From Lenzites betulinus (taxonomy: Eukaryota > Basidiomycota > Agaricomycetes > Polyporales > Polyporaceae), in the NCBI GenBank assembly GCA_022264855.1, contig JABYQU010000001.1, positions 558,001 through 622,000 of the forward strand: a stretch of 64,000 bases of DNA, read 5' to 3'. Positions 11,672 through 23,720 of the stretch are shown here, one piece after another; positions within the stretch are counted from its first letter, which is position 1, and each line of letters opens with the position of its first letter. The notes beneath the pieces were generated by a model. That model saw only the letters and a program-made list of their open reading frames with translations. It searched no databases and was not told where the DNA came from. The translations under genes and the position numbers were made by a program.

Positions 11672-12364
11672 GACTTCCTCGCAATCTATGAGCTACATGC
11701 GATCAGTTGGAGCAAACACTAGACGGTGTTATATTGCCTACAATCACTGATCCAAGCCAAGAGTACGACTTTGCTCGGAGCGCTTTCGTAGGCTGTCAAG
11801 CTTCAAGACTAGGACGCCAGTGAGCCTGAGGGATACTACGGTTGATGAGATCTAGTAATTGTCTGGATCATTGTCATGCTGCACTTACGTATGACGGAAG
11901 AGATATAGGAGATAGTAGACGTACTGTCGCTATAGAACTATGATCTTGTACGTCTGGAGTGGCTGAGGCTGAAACAAAAAGTGATGGTAGCCCACGCGTC
12001 GCGGCGTGAGTGCCACAGCACGAAGGGTCACGAGCACGTGGCGGAAGCGTCACATCTGCGTTGAGACCATTCAGCGCGTCGTTCGGACTCGTTCCAGTTC
12101 GTCAACAACTTTACCTCCACAATATTCTGCAGCTTCAAAATTTGGACCCTATGGAGAAAACAGATGATACGCAGATTTATGGCAGAGGCATCGGTATGTC
12201 GCTAGATTGCAGTGCGAAGTACAGTTGGATAACAATGTCCTGAATTGATGGTATGTATACAGACGATTCAATGTCCAGCAGCAGATATAGTCCATGTGGG
12301 GATCAAGTGCGAGAAAAAGGAATTGCGATCTGGTGGGCTCAATCTCAGCCATTACGCTCGGATA
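11672..12364. other. Intergenic
   Basis: 5' flank of DCC1 and 3' flank of the next gene, both on the minus strand. Short frames only; no gene, RNA or repeat seen. Confidence 0.5.
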
Positions 12365-13692
12365 TCACTGCAAGAACACCTCCCTCGTGGCGGCGCAACC
12401 AGGCGCCGCGTCAAAAGGAGTTGCCTCGCCGCACAGCGTCTGGACTGGTACTCCGGCTTTCTCAGCCTCGGACTCCGTGGAAGTGCTGGAGCGGTTCGAG
12501 GTTGGTGCGGTGGTCGTGGAGCTCAGGCTCGAGCGCCGTGAGCGGTCGGAATCTTCAGAGCTCTCTCTCTCCGAGCACGTATCGCTGGCGGACCCGAACA
12601 GGCGACGGATGCTGGGGCTGCTCTTCAAGAAGACACGGCTCTCCCTTGCTTTCGTGCTCTTCGGACTGGCGCAGTGGTCTGTATGAGGTCTGTCAGCTGA
12701 CATCCCGAGGATGGTGTGAGCGAGAGAAGCACGTACCTGAGTTGCCCCTCGTCTTCACGCGAAACATCGACTTCAGCGGGTTCTCGTACCGCGTCTCGAA
12801 AACCACGCCCGGTAAGGAGTGCTCGGGACGGGCGGGACGGGCATAGCGAATAGGCTCTCCGTTCTTGCCAGTGGTGGTGCGGCAGATGGCGCTCTTGCTG
12901 CTGGGCGTCCATTGCTCTGAACGTCTAGCGCGATCGGGGGTGGATGGTGTGGACAAGGACATTTCGGCGGAACGTCTGGTGAGGGCAATACGCGGGTGGG
13001 TTACGGAGCGAACGTCCTTCTGCAGCGGGGAGAGGCTGACGTCGGAGGATGGCGCAGAGTTCGCGGTGGTGGCTGACGAGTCCGAGTCGATCGAGGTCCT
13101 CCGCTCGGAATCCGTAGACGAGCGGCCCGAATCAGAAGAGTCCCCGGCGCTGAGGGTGTAGTGGTTATCGAGGATAGGTGGCTCGGAGAGATGATGGCTT
13201 GTGCGCATCGGACGAAGGACCTCGCGGCCCATCATGGTGAATTGGTCCCTGATCAACCGCGGTGCGTTCTTAATGGGTCGTGCGCCGTTTGTGAAAACAT
13301 GCGCGGAGAACGACCTGGTCCTTCGCATGGCTTGGTTCCACTGCTGGCCCGTGGAGCGAGGATGGTACGAAGCTTGGTCGGAGGTCGACCGTGATGGGTG
13401 AAGAGAATCCTCGTCCGATTCAGGATGTTCTTCCCTCGTTCTCAAAGCGTCTTGTAGAGTTGCAAGCCTCTGTGTGACTTCGTTGAGCTGGTCTTTGGTC
13501 TCTGCAATTGTCACCATGGATCGCGAGGTAGTGCGAAACGCCAGAGTGAGCATGATCAGAGCAAAGGCCAGGAGTGCCTGTAAGAAGAGTGAGTTGATGT
13601 GACATGACAGAGAGCATGGTCGGAGAACTGACCATCTGTAATAGAGGCGATTCAGGGAACACGATACATAGTTCAACGCTTCCTTCGAACAT
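12365..13692 (-). CDS. Hypothetical Ser-rich protein with one N-terminal membrane span
   Basis: Not recognised. Three exons: 13692-13633, 13577-12737, 12696-12365; 410 aa with frame kept. A membrane helix of about 20 residues (ALLAFALIMLTLAF) starts near residue 20, right after a short acidic/hydrophobic leader, so a signal anchor is likely. A short coiled stretch (KDQLNEVTQRLATLQ) follows, and the remaining 330 residues are Ser/Thr/Arg-rich and probably disordered. Intron 2 is only 40 nt; using the next AG (46 nt) would instead stop after about 21 residues. The start is set by a TATA box 147-152 nt upstream. A membrane-tethered phosphoprotein is possible, but there is no direct evidence. Confidence 0.65.
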
Positions 13693-13838
13693 GTTGATTG
13701 CTGTGAAGGGTGAACGTCGTAAATGAAGTGTGAGGCGTGGGGAGATGGTGCTGTTGGAGAAGTGTTTGCTGTAGATACTGAAGAGTATGAGGGGTGGTGG
13801 GTCGTTGTGTTCGAGAATCCCCCACAAAATCCACCTGC

Positions 13839-13844
13839 TTTATA
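13839..13844 (-). promoter_or_regulatory. TATA box of the Ser-rich membrane protein gene
   Basis: TATAAA on the minus strand; transcription would start near 13814 and leave a 5' UTR of about 120 nt before the ATG at 13692. This argues against the in-frame upstream ATG at 13827. Confidence 0.6.
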
Positions 13845-15199
13845 CTTCTACGGAGAGGAGGAGGCGGGGTTGAGCAGTCCCGAGTCGGCCATGTCACGGC
13901 TCTCCATGGAAGGTATGGGAGCTGCCATGGGAGTGGCAGTCAAACCCGCCTGCTTCCTCTTGGGGCAGGAAACACCATAATGCGTTGTCGGTACAGGGAG
14001 GATATCTGAGCGTTTGTTGATTCCACCCTCGGAACGATGGTCGGTTGTACATGACTAATTGCAGAAAAGGTTAGGACTGTGGAAACAGCATAGCAGTGCG
14101 ATCCGAGATGTCCCGCCGCGGACCAGGTGCGATCGCCGACTACTAGACCTGCCATATTCGGCACACGATTTTCGGATGTGTGCGCGGGCGCCAAAAGATA
14201 CCCGAACTGCCGGATTTCCCTCGGGCCTGTGCAGTGTAAGTGTTTGCGCCACGACCCATGTAACTCTCTGCTCATACGGAACCGCACGTGAAAAAGTGGG
14301 AGTCCAGGGTGAGGTAAATGACTGTGTACTCTGTTGGGCACTACGATACAGATGTCCGTTGACACGTGTTTAGCATCACCCAGAAGAATGCACCGCTCTA
14401 CTCCGCTCTACGACCGCTCCGCCTGTTGCTCCTTGCTGGTCTGAACCGAAATTGTCCGGATATGCACTCCACCCACTGCGAAGCAATACTTTCGTGAAAT
14501 TATTGCTTACGTCTCTCACCTCTGATTACAAACCGCGGGCCCCGGGAGCCGTGTCCACAGACAGTGGAACATCGAAACAATCTATCTGGCGTCGAAGAAG
14601 GGCGGAATGCGGTATCAGCATGTCATATGGAAGCCTACGATGAATGGCAGACGACGTGATTGGGGTTTCGGTGTTTAGATCCCACGTTGAGTGTCCAAGT
14701 TTACCCCACTGCCGACCCGGGGATCGCCGTCCCGCCGGAAAGAGAGGGAAACGCCGGTCTTGCTATTCCAGCGATTCGCCTGAGGCATTCGTCGCAGTGA
14801 GTATGAAAATTATCCTGTAACTCAGTCGATCAATAGCTAAACGTTTGATTGTGATAGCTATGCGTGGCGTCAATGAGCGTGAAGTGCTGCCCTCGAATGC
14901 TGCAGGCGCCTGCGGAAAACCCTTCCAGCGTAATGATTTGATCACATTCGCTTATGAGACAATGCATGCATCGTCATGCTCACTGGACGCGCCCCGCGGT
15001 AGAACTAGTCGTCATAGTTTATTATGCCTGACTTTCTTATCGAGTGGTATGGCGCGACTCGACTCATACCCGCTCTTCTCACCGCTCATACTTTGCATCG
15101 GCTATTCTCATGGACAAAGACCTCCTTACGTGGGTAAGAATGCTCCATTGCCGTGCATCTGGCTCTTCGGCTGACCGTGTTCTCAGCTGGAAGGAGTCG

Positions 15200-15207
15200 T
15201 ATATAAG
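15200..15207 (+). promoter_or_regulatory. TATA box of the P450 gene
   Basis: TATATAAG, only 20-27 nt before the first ATG (15227). At normal spacing the RNA would start at or after that ATG, so the ATG at 15266 or 15269 may be the used start. Confidence 0.6.
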
Positions 15208-15226
15208 TCACCTATCCTCTTGATCG

Positions 15227-17682
15227 ATGGATGTCAACCCAAACTTCACCACCCTTTCTCAAAACATGATGAGCCCTATCCTGACAGTGTCCTGGGTGGC
15301 CCTCGGCATCGCCTTGGTCCTTTATCGAGTTTTCCAGCGCCGCCGAAGCATTCAGTACATCCGTGGGCCTCAACGGCTCAGGAGTTTGCTCGGTGAGGAC
15401 ATCCCTGTTCTTCAACTCGCTAGCTGATACTTAATCTTGCTAGGCCACGACTACGAGATGGGCCTGCAAGACGACATAGGCGATCTTGAATTCAAGTGGT
15501 TCAGTGAGTACGGGGCAACTTGGCGCACTCAGGGTGCTTTCGGGGTGAGCAGGCTATCCTGGGTGGTACACACTATCCAAATTTGCCGACACTGATGCGC
15601 TGCCCCCCTACAGACCGACCATCTTATGACAGCGGACCCCAAGGTCCGTGCATACGTAGCAATGCGGTAGAGCTCTTGACTGACATGCTACCGATTTGAA
15701 GGCTCTGCAGCACATTTATCATAAGTCTGCGTACAGCTACGCCAAGAAGCCGTCGAACAATCACATGAGCTACCTTCTCGGCGGCCCTGGCATAGTCTGG
15801 GTGCAGGGTAGGTCGTCTCATTATCCGTGGAGCATCCAGATGTTCACAACAACGGGTTGCAGGCGAGGCTCATCAGAGGCACCGTAAGATCATGAACCCG
15901 GCGTTCAGCGCCTCGCACTTGAAATCCTTCCTTCCTTTATTCCAACGCGTCACGTCCAAGGTGCGTTCTACGGGCATCGTGTACTCGAGTCATCCAAGCT
16001 AATCTCTTTGGGGTTGGAACAGCTTGTGGAAAAATGGAAGACGGAACTCTCGACCACGCCGGAGCTCTTCCCCATAATTAATACGTGGTTCTCCCGCGCC
16101 ACACTGGATATTATTGGAGAGGGTCAGTCGGATACAGTATCTGCTATATGTCGTCACTCACCGGGTTTCTTCTAGCCGCATTTGACTTCGACTACGGCGG
16201 CCTTGGAGATGACGAAAATAATGCCCTCTCCAAAGCCTATCACGGTATCATGTGAGTATACTTTCTCATGATTGCTAGCACTGTCTTATGTAGTCTCGCT
16301 TATACAGGCAGGATATTGAGTATCGCTTGCCGAAGTCCGTCATGCTCTTCCGCGCCATCTGGGACTTCCTTCCGGAACCCATCCTCAAGCTCTTCAAGTA
16401 CATGCCGATCCACCCATTCACTCGTATGCTGGCCCTTGGGCGTATCTACGAATCTTATGGGAAAAGGATCCTGCGGGAGAAACGCCTCGATGTTGACGCG
16501 GAGAAGGAGGTTAAAAACAAGGACATCATGAGCATCCTCAGTGAGTATCGCATTTTATTGCTCATTCATCACGCCAGGGTATTGACCGCTGCTTTGCGCG
16601 TTAACAGTCAAGGCTAATGCTTCCGCGAACGAAAAAACTCGTCTCGCAGATGAAGAGCTGATGGCCGAGATGTTCACGCTAACCTTTGCCGGACACGAGA
16701 CTACAGCGAGCACTATTAGCTTCATCATGTACGAGCTCGCGAAGCATCCGGAGTACCAGGCACGCATGCGCGGGGAAGTCAAGGCAGCTCGTGCGCAAAT
16801 GCTCGCCTCCGGCGGCGTCGACTTCACCGTAGAGGACTTGGATAACATGCCGCTGTGCCTGAACGCTATCAAGGTCTGCTCACCATTTGACTTCGCGACA
16901 TTTGTCTGACATCGTCATTACCCATAGGAAACTCTCCGCTTCCATCCCATCGTGACGTACCTGCATCGCGTTGCGTGCCAGGACGACGTAATCCCCCTTT
17001 CTTACCCGATTACATCGACCACCGGAGAGACTATCACGGAGATTCCGATCACCAAAGGTCAGGTCATCATCACATCGCTTGCCGTGTACAATCGGTGTGT
17101 GCTTCTCTACCGCCAATCGAAGACTGTGCTAACTTTTGCGGCGGTAGTCTACCTCAGGTTTGGGGCGAGGACGCGCATGTGTGGAACCCTGACCGGTTCA
17201 ACCGCATCGATACCGGGAAGCAGACCAACGTCGGCGTTTTCGCAAACCTGTAAGTATCCGTATTTCGTTGTACCAATATCCTTGCTGAACACAACATATT
17301 GTCTTGCAGGATGACGTTTTGTGAGAGGACTCTGCGTTCTTCCCCATGCTATTATACTGATCCTCTCGTCCCCACAGCTGCTGGCATCCGGGGATGCATC
17401 GGCTGGCGTTTCTCGTACGTTCACGTCTCTCTTCTTTTTACACGTGCAACGGCTAATAGATTGCATGACTCCCTCAGCGTCATCGAGACACAAGCCATGC
17501 TCGCCGACCTCATCGAGACCTTCCAGTTCAAGCTCCCAGTCGGCGCCGAGAACGTCAAGGACCCCAAGCAGTCCGAGGTGCAGTGCGCGCCCTCCGGCAT
17601 CACCATGATCCCCCTCATTCGTGGGAAGCCCGAGCTTGGTCCCGCTATCCGCCTTCGCATCTCGTTGGCCGAGTCGGACTAG
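15227..17682 (+). CDS. Cytochrome P450 monooxygenase
   Basis: Fourteen exons: 15227-15392, 15444-15544, 15614-15643, 15702-15807, 15863-15960, 16023-16122, 16176-16251, 16308-16540, 16608-16873, 16928-17094, 17148-17249, 17310-17320, 17378-17414, 17478-17682; 565 aa. An N-terminal membrane anchor is followed by the I-helix AGHETTAS, the K-helix ETLR (ExxR) and the heme loop [10 protein letters not shown] with the Cys ligand. Exon 12 is 11 nt and lies just before the heme loop. It is a microsomal oxygenase of unknown substrate; basidiomycete P450s of this type often act on fatty acids, terpenes or aromatics. The first 13 residues may not be translated (see the TATA box at 15200). Confidence 0.92.
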
Positions 17683-20600
17683 GTCTTTGCCCTGGATGAT
17701 GCGCGGAATGAGTGGGGCGCAATATGACAGTACTTTCTATCAGCACGACGTTGAATGAATCTGTAGCCGGGCTTCAATTTCGCAGTGGCAGGAGGTGTTC
17801 GAAATATGTTACGGCCTGATACATCGCTAGTAGATCTTCTGTCAATGCATCGTGGACGTCCAAACCGCAAGCTCAAGGCGAATACCTGTCAGCGCGAGAG
17901 AGAGTAAAGGGGATTGATCCAGCGACGGATACGCGGAGCGCTATGCCGTGCCAGCTATCGCCAAGTCTCACCAAGTGTGGGCGTGGGGTAATATGAGTGC
18001 TTGTCATAACACTCGTGTTTTCAGCTTGTCAGTCAAAGTCACGTTGATCTTACCACGACCATGTCAAAGAGCTAGCACTAGTATTGTATATTCGAACGTG
18101 CTCACCGAAACAAATACCCTGACGGTCAGTCCTACCAGTGGATCATGGTATACTTTTTCCCGTGATGTAGCCCAAGGAGACCTACTACATTCGCTGTATT
18201 GATGATGGTAAACTGGCTCGATTGCTTGCGTAGTCAATGGCCTCGAAGCTAGCGACAGCACTACGCGTCGACGGAGCACGTGCACGGCGCGTCGCGCGTT
18301 GGCGTCTAACTTCCCCGCCACCGTCGGTGGCTGGCGGTGGCGTCGAGCGTACCACCACACACTTACCGCTGCAACCCATCATTTTGAACTACCGCAGTAG
18401 CCATGAACGTCTCATGTTACCATGGCCAGAGGAAGCTAGCGATGGAATGTGTGCTCGGAGGAGACTGTCGAGCTGACGCCACAAAGCTGCCCCATCTCGC
18501 CGATCTCCTCGATACCCCCCGCGCAGCGTTCCGCCAGGTCCCCAGCGAACCGGAATAGGGCACAATAGCGCAGAGTTGTGTCACGAGGGCAAGAACAATG
18601 GGGATTGAGGACGGCGGAGATCCAGCCGCTGCAGCACCGGAAATCGGCGGCGGAGTGCGAACTCCCACATATAAGGACGCTATGTTCGGAAACGCACCTT
18701 TCCTCCGCCCTTCATGTTTCCCCTTCCCTCCCCTACCTCTGCACATACTGTCTGCACATCCTACCCGCCACTGTCTCCTGTCACGGACTCTCTCGCAATT
18801 CCACCACCGCTGCCGTCACAACGCCACCACCTCTGTCGGGCGGGGGAAGCGGTGGCGTCGTGGACGACCTCGACATGGCCGCCTCCACATCAAGGCCGTG
18901 GAGGATAGCTTGCCGATGCTGTCCAATACATGGAATACCGTCGCCGCGACGCTGCTGGTCAAGCAGTCGCCGCCGTCGTGAAGATCGCATGAGCGCTTGA
19001 CGCCACATCGCCCCGGTCCCTCCCCCGAGATCCGTCGCTCGTTCATGATATCCGGGGTGGACGAACATCAGGGAGGGAGCATCTGTCCGCCGAAATAAAG
19101 CAGTTGTAAGTTGTGTAGTCCTCCGTCTCGTCGCTGACAAGCCGCTGTGCATCAGGAGCATAACCACCATCCGTCCAGTGGCACCAAAGACCTTTCCACT
19201 GTATAGGCGTATAGCGAAAAGACGGCGGCCGCTCATGAACATCGATGGCCGATGATCAAACACCACCATGCCCAGACGTGGCTCCGAACGGCCTGATGAG
19301 CCGTGACTGGCAAAGGAAATGGCGTCTCGCAATTCGAGCCGCCACCCATGGTTGATATAGCCGGGACAAGACACGGAAGGCGATTGTCTGCTCTTTGACC
19401 ATTCACGGCCCGTCGTCCCTCGCACTGAAGCGACATATGATCTGGATACGACGCAGTGTACCCATCGCGGCAGGAAGTGTGGCGCTCCTACGCGGACGAA
19501 GCGACACCATGAAGGAGCCGCATAGGGCTGCGAATACGAGACGGGACAGCGCTTGAAAACATGCATCGCTGAAGGACATTCACGACCTTGGGAATACGGG
19601 CAAATGCGCACACGGAATTAATAACCACGAGGCATCAAATCAAACCTGCGCAGCAAGACACATGCTTCCGAGCGTGCATGTATGTCATGCGATACCAATA
19701 AACCACCGACAGCAAATCGCCCTTGGAGGATGGCTGCCGAAGAGCGTAATTGGATATAACTGGAACGCATATGGGGGATATCACCACGCGCCCAAGGAGT
19801 TCGCCAAGACACATAGGATTAAAAAAAGTTGCACACGCGATGGGTCTCCAGGATGAGGGTCACTTGAACGGCCGGCGAGCCATGTGCTGCACTCGACGCG
19901 ACATCGTTGGACGCGCGAGGTGCTCGCCAAGCACGCTCAAAAAGCCCGGGCGGGCGAGTGTGTGCCTTCAAGCGGCCGCCGACGTCACGCCTGCTCCGCA
20001 CAATGCAGACTGGACGACCCCGAGATCAGGGTAAATCTTACGGGCCCGTGCGTCAAAAGGCCGCGGTATACCTAGGCCCAAAGAAGGAAAGGAAACGTTT
20101 ATGCCACTCACAATGTTAGGGTGAATGTCCAACGACAGCGTCAACGGCCCTCAGCTCTCATGAGGGGCATTGGGAGCGGAACGGTTCTCTACGCAGGCAG
20201 AGTGCTGCGGCAAGAAGTCGAGGGTAGCTGCCAGGACGGCGGATCAAAGGTTTGCATGCGGCATCTGAGTCAAGACTGTTATCGAAAGCGGGGAATGCGA
20301 CAAGCTGATAGCCAAGCACTGAGATATCCCAAGATGCAGAAGATTTGGGAACGAGCACCTATCAAGGCAATCATTAGGACACGAGCACGCAGAAGTGCTG
20401 GGCCATGGTCTCCCTCAGAGAGTACTCCAAGCAGAGCGGCCGAGAAGACACTCCCACTCGGCAAGCTTTAGATTAACTGGAACAAAACAGAAAGCAACGA
20501 AAAGCGTGAAGATGGTGGAAGAAGAAATTCCGGCGGGAGTCGCCGGAGAGAACTGAGATTGTGTGACGCATCGCACGTGCCTATGACACCGCGCGTTGGT

Positions 20601-20940
20601 GGCCTTCGTCGGCGTCACGATACACGCCCGGCCTCAAGCGACTCAAAACAGCTGTGCGAGTCGGTTAGGACTCATATTCAATATCATGTTCATTACGGCA
20701 TGCACTGTACTGATACTGTTCATAAAAAACTTCGAAATCACAGAACTATCTACAAAAGCTTGATGTTCACGGGACTTGACTGCAGGACGGACGCAACTGC
20801 CCAACTTGAAGCACACTGTGCGAATACAATGAGTACTGGGCAAAGTAATACCACACTCGGTGTATGATCCAGGCGTGTGGTGACCTCCAATGTCCCATGT
20901 TTGATTTCCTCCTTTATAGTGTACAGTTATAGCGACGGCA
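17683..20940. other. Gene-poor region with an old dispersed repeat
   Basis: No supported gene in 3.2 kb. It contains one copy of a dispersed repeat (18275-18865). A 276-codon minus-strand frame (18781-19611) shows no domain, overlaps the repeat and is probably chance. 19600-20900 may be degenerate transposon sequence, but I cannot name it. Confidence 0.5.
18275..18865. repeat. Dispersed repeat, copy 1
   Basis: Shares ordered blocks with 25715-26310. The best block is 18591-18673 against 26043-26132 (near-identical apart from small gaps). A GCCACCG/CGGTGGC palindrome lies about 280 bp before it and a CCTCTGT block about 230 bp after its start in both copies. No coding sequence recognised. Confidence 0.65.
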
Positions 20941-22512
20941 TCAAGCATAGAGGTTCTCGAGCAGCGCGACAACCTGCGGCAGGCTCGAGTACTCCTTGCC
21001 CGCAGCCAGCTGTGCAATCTCCAGCACGTCATCATGCGGGACCTTGTATTCTGTGAGTGTCGAGCGCAGCCCGAGGTCATCGACGAGCCTAAGACGTGAA
21101 GCGGTCAGGATTGTGCGAAGAGAGGTGAGAACGGGACGCACTTCTGGATGATCGCAGACAGCTTGCCAATGTCGCCTTCAATCGAGCCGGTGCTCGAGAC
21201 GCGGAGGTAGAACAGCGCACCGACCAGCCAGTCCTTGTTATCTGAGGAGAGGAGCTCGGCTTGGAGCGCGATGACAGGCGCGAGCGTCAGACACTGTTTG
21301 CAGGTACTCTCAGTACAAATATGACGACGCAGATGAGTGCAGTGGCGCTGACCGATGTGATGCCGTGCGGAATACTGTAGCGAGCCCCAAGCTTGTGGCC
21401 AAGCGCATGGGACAAGCCCAGTGCGCTAAGACCGTGTTCAACGCATGAGCAGGGTCATAACTCGAGCGGTCGCAGACGTACCTATACTTCTCGAACTTGA
21501 GCGGCCAGAGACTCATCCACGAAGCGATCTGCAGTTTCTGGCGCACGTCGACGTCTTGGGGGTTCGCCTTGCTTTGCGGAAGGTACTTCACGAGGTCCGC
21601 CAGCGCGGCATAAGCGAGGTGCTTGACCGGGGGCGGGACCAGAGGGCGGTACAGGGTCTCTATGAAGTCGATGAGTACGAGCATCCGACTCAAGTCTTTG
21701 TACAGAGCGGCTTACCGACGGCGTGGTCAAGGGAGCGCACACCTGTAGAGAGCCTATGTTCACATCGGTCAGTATATGACAAGTCCTACATATTCCCGCA
21801 AACATAGAAGGCGTACCACAGACGTTCGGGAGTAGCCAGGGTCAACTCGGCATCCAGGATGATACCCGCAGGCACGAGCTCAGGGGAGCTAACCGCCACC
21901 TTGTAGCCTTCTTCATTCGTGTATCCAGCGCCGATCTGCGAGTGCGTCCGTGAGCATATAATGGTAATGACGCACGGAAAACATGGCGGGAAGCCGCACC
22001 GTGTACTCTGCCGCGCTCAGCGTCGTCGGGATGGCAATTTGTCGGAGATACGGTCCGCCAGTCTCCTGCTGTTGGAAGTACAGGATCGCTTTCGACGCGT
22101 CGACCGGCGAGCCGCCGCCGACAGTGACAATGATGTCCGCACCGACGTCCTTGAACGCCTTCAGGCCACTCTTGATACCTGCGATCGGCGAGTGCTGGCC
22201 GATCTCGTAGAAGGTGGCGCCGTAAGCATTGTGCTCCTTGAGCACGTTCTCGACCTGCTTAACAACGTCCGTCTAAATGGATCGCAGGTGAGTTGGCAGC
22301 GTTCGCCGGAGACATGGGAAAGCGCATACCTTTTCGTAGAGGCTGCGCCCGGTCACGACGAGAGCCTTCTTGCCGCCGATGATGCTTAGGAGTTTGGGCA
22401 ACCCCGTCTTAACTGAACCCGGGCCGTAATGCACGCCCTTCAGACTGTCGGTCCAAGCGTACGCGCCCTGCAAATCGGAAGACCCGTGATTCGTAGGGTC
22501 GAGGAAGGACAT
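20941..22512 (-). CDS. Iron-alcohol-dehydrogenase / maleylacetate-reductase-like oxidoreductase
   Basis: Eight exons: 22512-22330, 22272-22000, 21935-21817, 21753-21716, 21659-21482, 21425-21353, 21293-21142, 21088-20941; 387 aa. A nucleotide-binding motif GGGSPVDASKA is near residue 110, and the family C-terminal half has SHALGHKLGARYSIPHG with two conserved His. At the first metal site the sequence is RSLDHAVE: the His is kept but the Asp four residues before it in iron ADHs is Arg. This suggests a maleylacetate-reductase-like enzyme with an altered or absent iron site. Expected NAD(P)H-dependent and cytosolic; it could serve aromatic-ring breakdown. The substrate is an inference. Confidence 0.88.
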
Positions 22513-23720
22513 GGTTATCGGATGTCTGGCGTGAGCTGGTAAATGAATGGGAGTGCGAATGTAAGGTCGATCGCCTCTCGTCCGGAGGCTGGCACAACAT
22601 ATAAATCGCGGCGGTATCGGTCTGGCTGCTCCGCGAGCTTAACCGCGATTGCATCTTCGCGGCGGCCTTGCCGCCATATGTCATCCTGTGATCCTGTGTG
22701 CCATATGATGTGTCGGACTCCAATACTTGTGGAATTTCGGATCGTTTTGTCAGCCCCCAACTCGTTTTGGACACAGTGTTGTCCGGGAGCGACGGTCGGC
22801 CTCGGATATGCACGCTCACGGCCGGATATCGCGTCCTCTAGCTTCACAGATTTCCAGTTAGGTGCTCGGGCCTGCATTCGGGTCGAAAGTGTGAGTGGCG
22901 AGCATGAGGAAACTAGGAACTGAGGAAGAGGAAGCACGCGCGCGGCGTGGGAACGCGATATAGAAGTACTTGTTACCGATAACCCTAATCATAAATTGAT
23001 TTCGGTGTGTCGCGGCGTTTCCCAAGATTGACGGACTCGGCCAGTTGTTCAGCTTGCCTGCGTCTTTCCTGAACTGTTTGTTGTTAACGATGCACAGTGC
23101 ATACAGCTTCGATTTTTCCGCTTCACGCAGTGACTGTATCCGGGTTCTCAGCCTCCCTGGGGGACAACACAGGTTATGCGCCGCGGGAGTATCCACAGCA
23201 ACCTGCAAAACAATTATCCTTACTGGCGAAGGTCGAACTGGAAGGCCAGCGGCCGGCGACTTCCAAGCAAGGCCCCGCAGCTAGCTCGTTTCGACTCCAT
23301 GCCATCACTTTGTAGGGTGGGGTATCGTCATCCCATCAACGTTTCGAGACTCGCGGAGTTCCGGGTACCTCGTGGTATCGACAAGCCCGGGTAGATCTCC
23401 CCACTTTTAGCTTATTCCCGCCGATCCTCGAATTTGATACTCGCGTGGGCGTGCTCCCCCTATCGCCACCTCTCCTTGCGCAGCGCCCAGGAATCACGCT
23501 CGGCACAAGACCCTCCGTCACACTTGATGGGCGGTCGCTTGGGCGCTGTTTCCCTCAGCACGATGGCCACATAATAGGGCCTCAGATAACGCACGTCATG
23601 CTGCACGGCTGCCGACCGACCCCTCGTTGTCTCTTCTGAGCCCGCCCTCCTTTCCGTGTCGCTCCAGCTCTTGCGCCGTGGCTTGGGCACCCGGTACTCT
23701 CGCAAGATAATCCGAGCGCC
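22513..23720. other. Intergenic between divergent genes
   Basis: 1.2 kb with the promoters of the Fe-ADH-like gene (minus) and the DUF6533-like gene (plus). No other gene or RNA seen. Confidence 0.5.

Larger units (their letters stand above)
13693..15226. other. Intergenic between divergent genes
   Basis: About 1.5 kb holding the two promoters. The middle (14000-15100) has no frame with splice logic or a known domain. Confidence 0.5.

Noticed and set aside
13420..13827. Upstream ATG (13827) for the Ser-rich membrane protein
   Set aside because: The TATA box at 13839-13844 would put the RNA start downstream of it.
18781..19611. 276-codon minus-strand frame
   Set aside because: No domain, no splice logic, and it overlaps the dispersed repeat.
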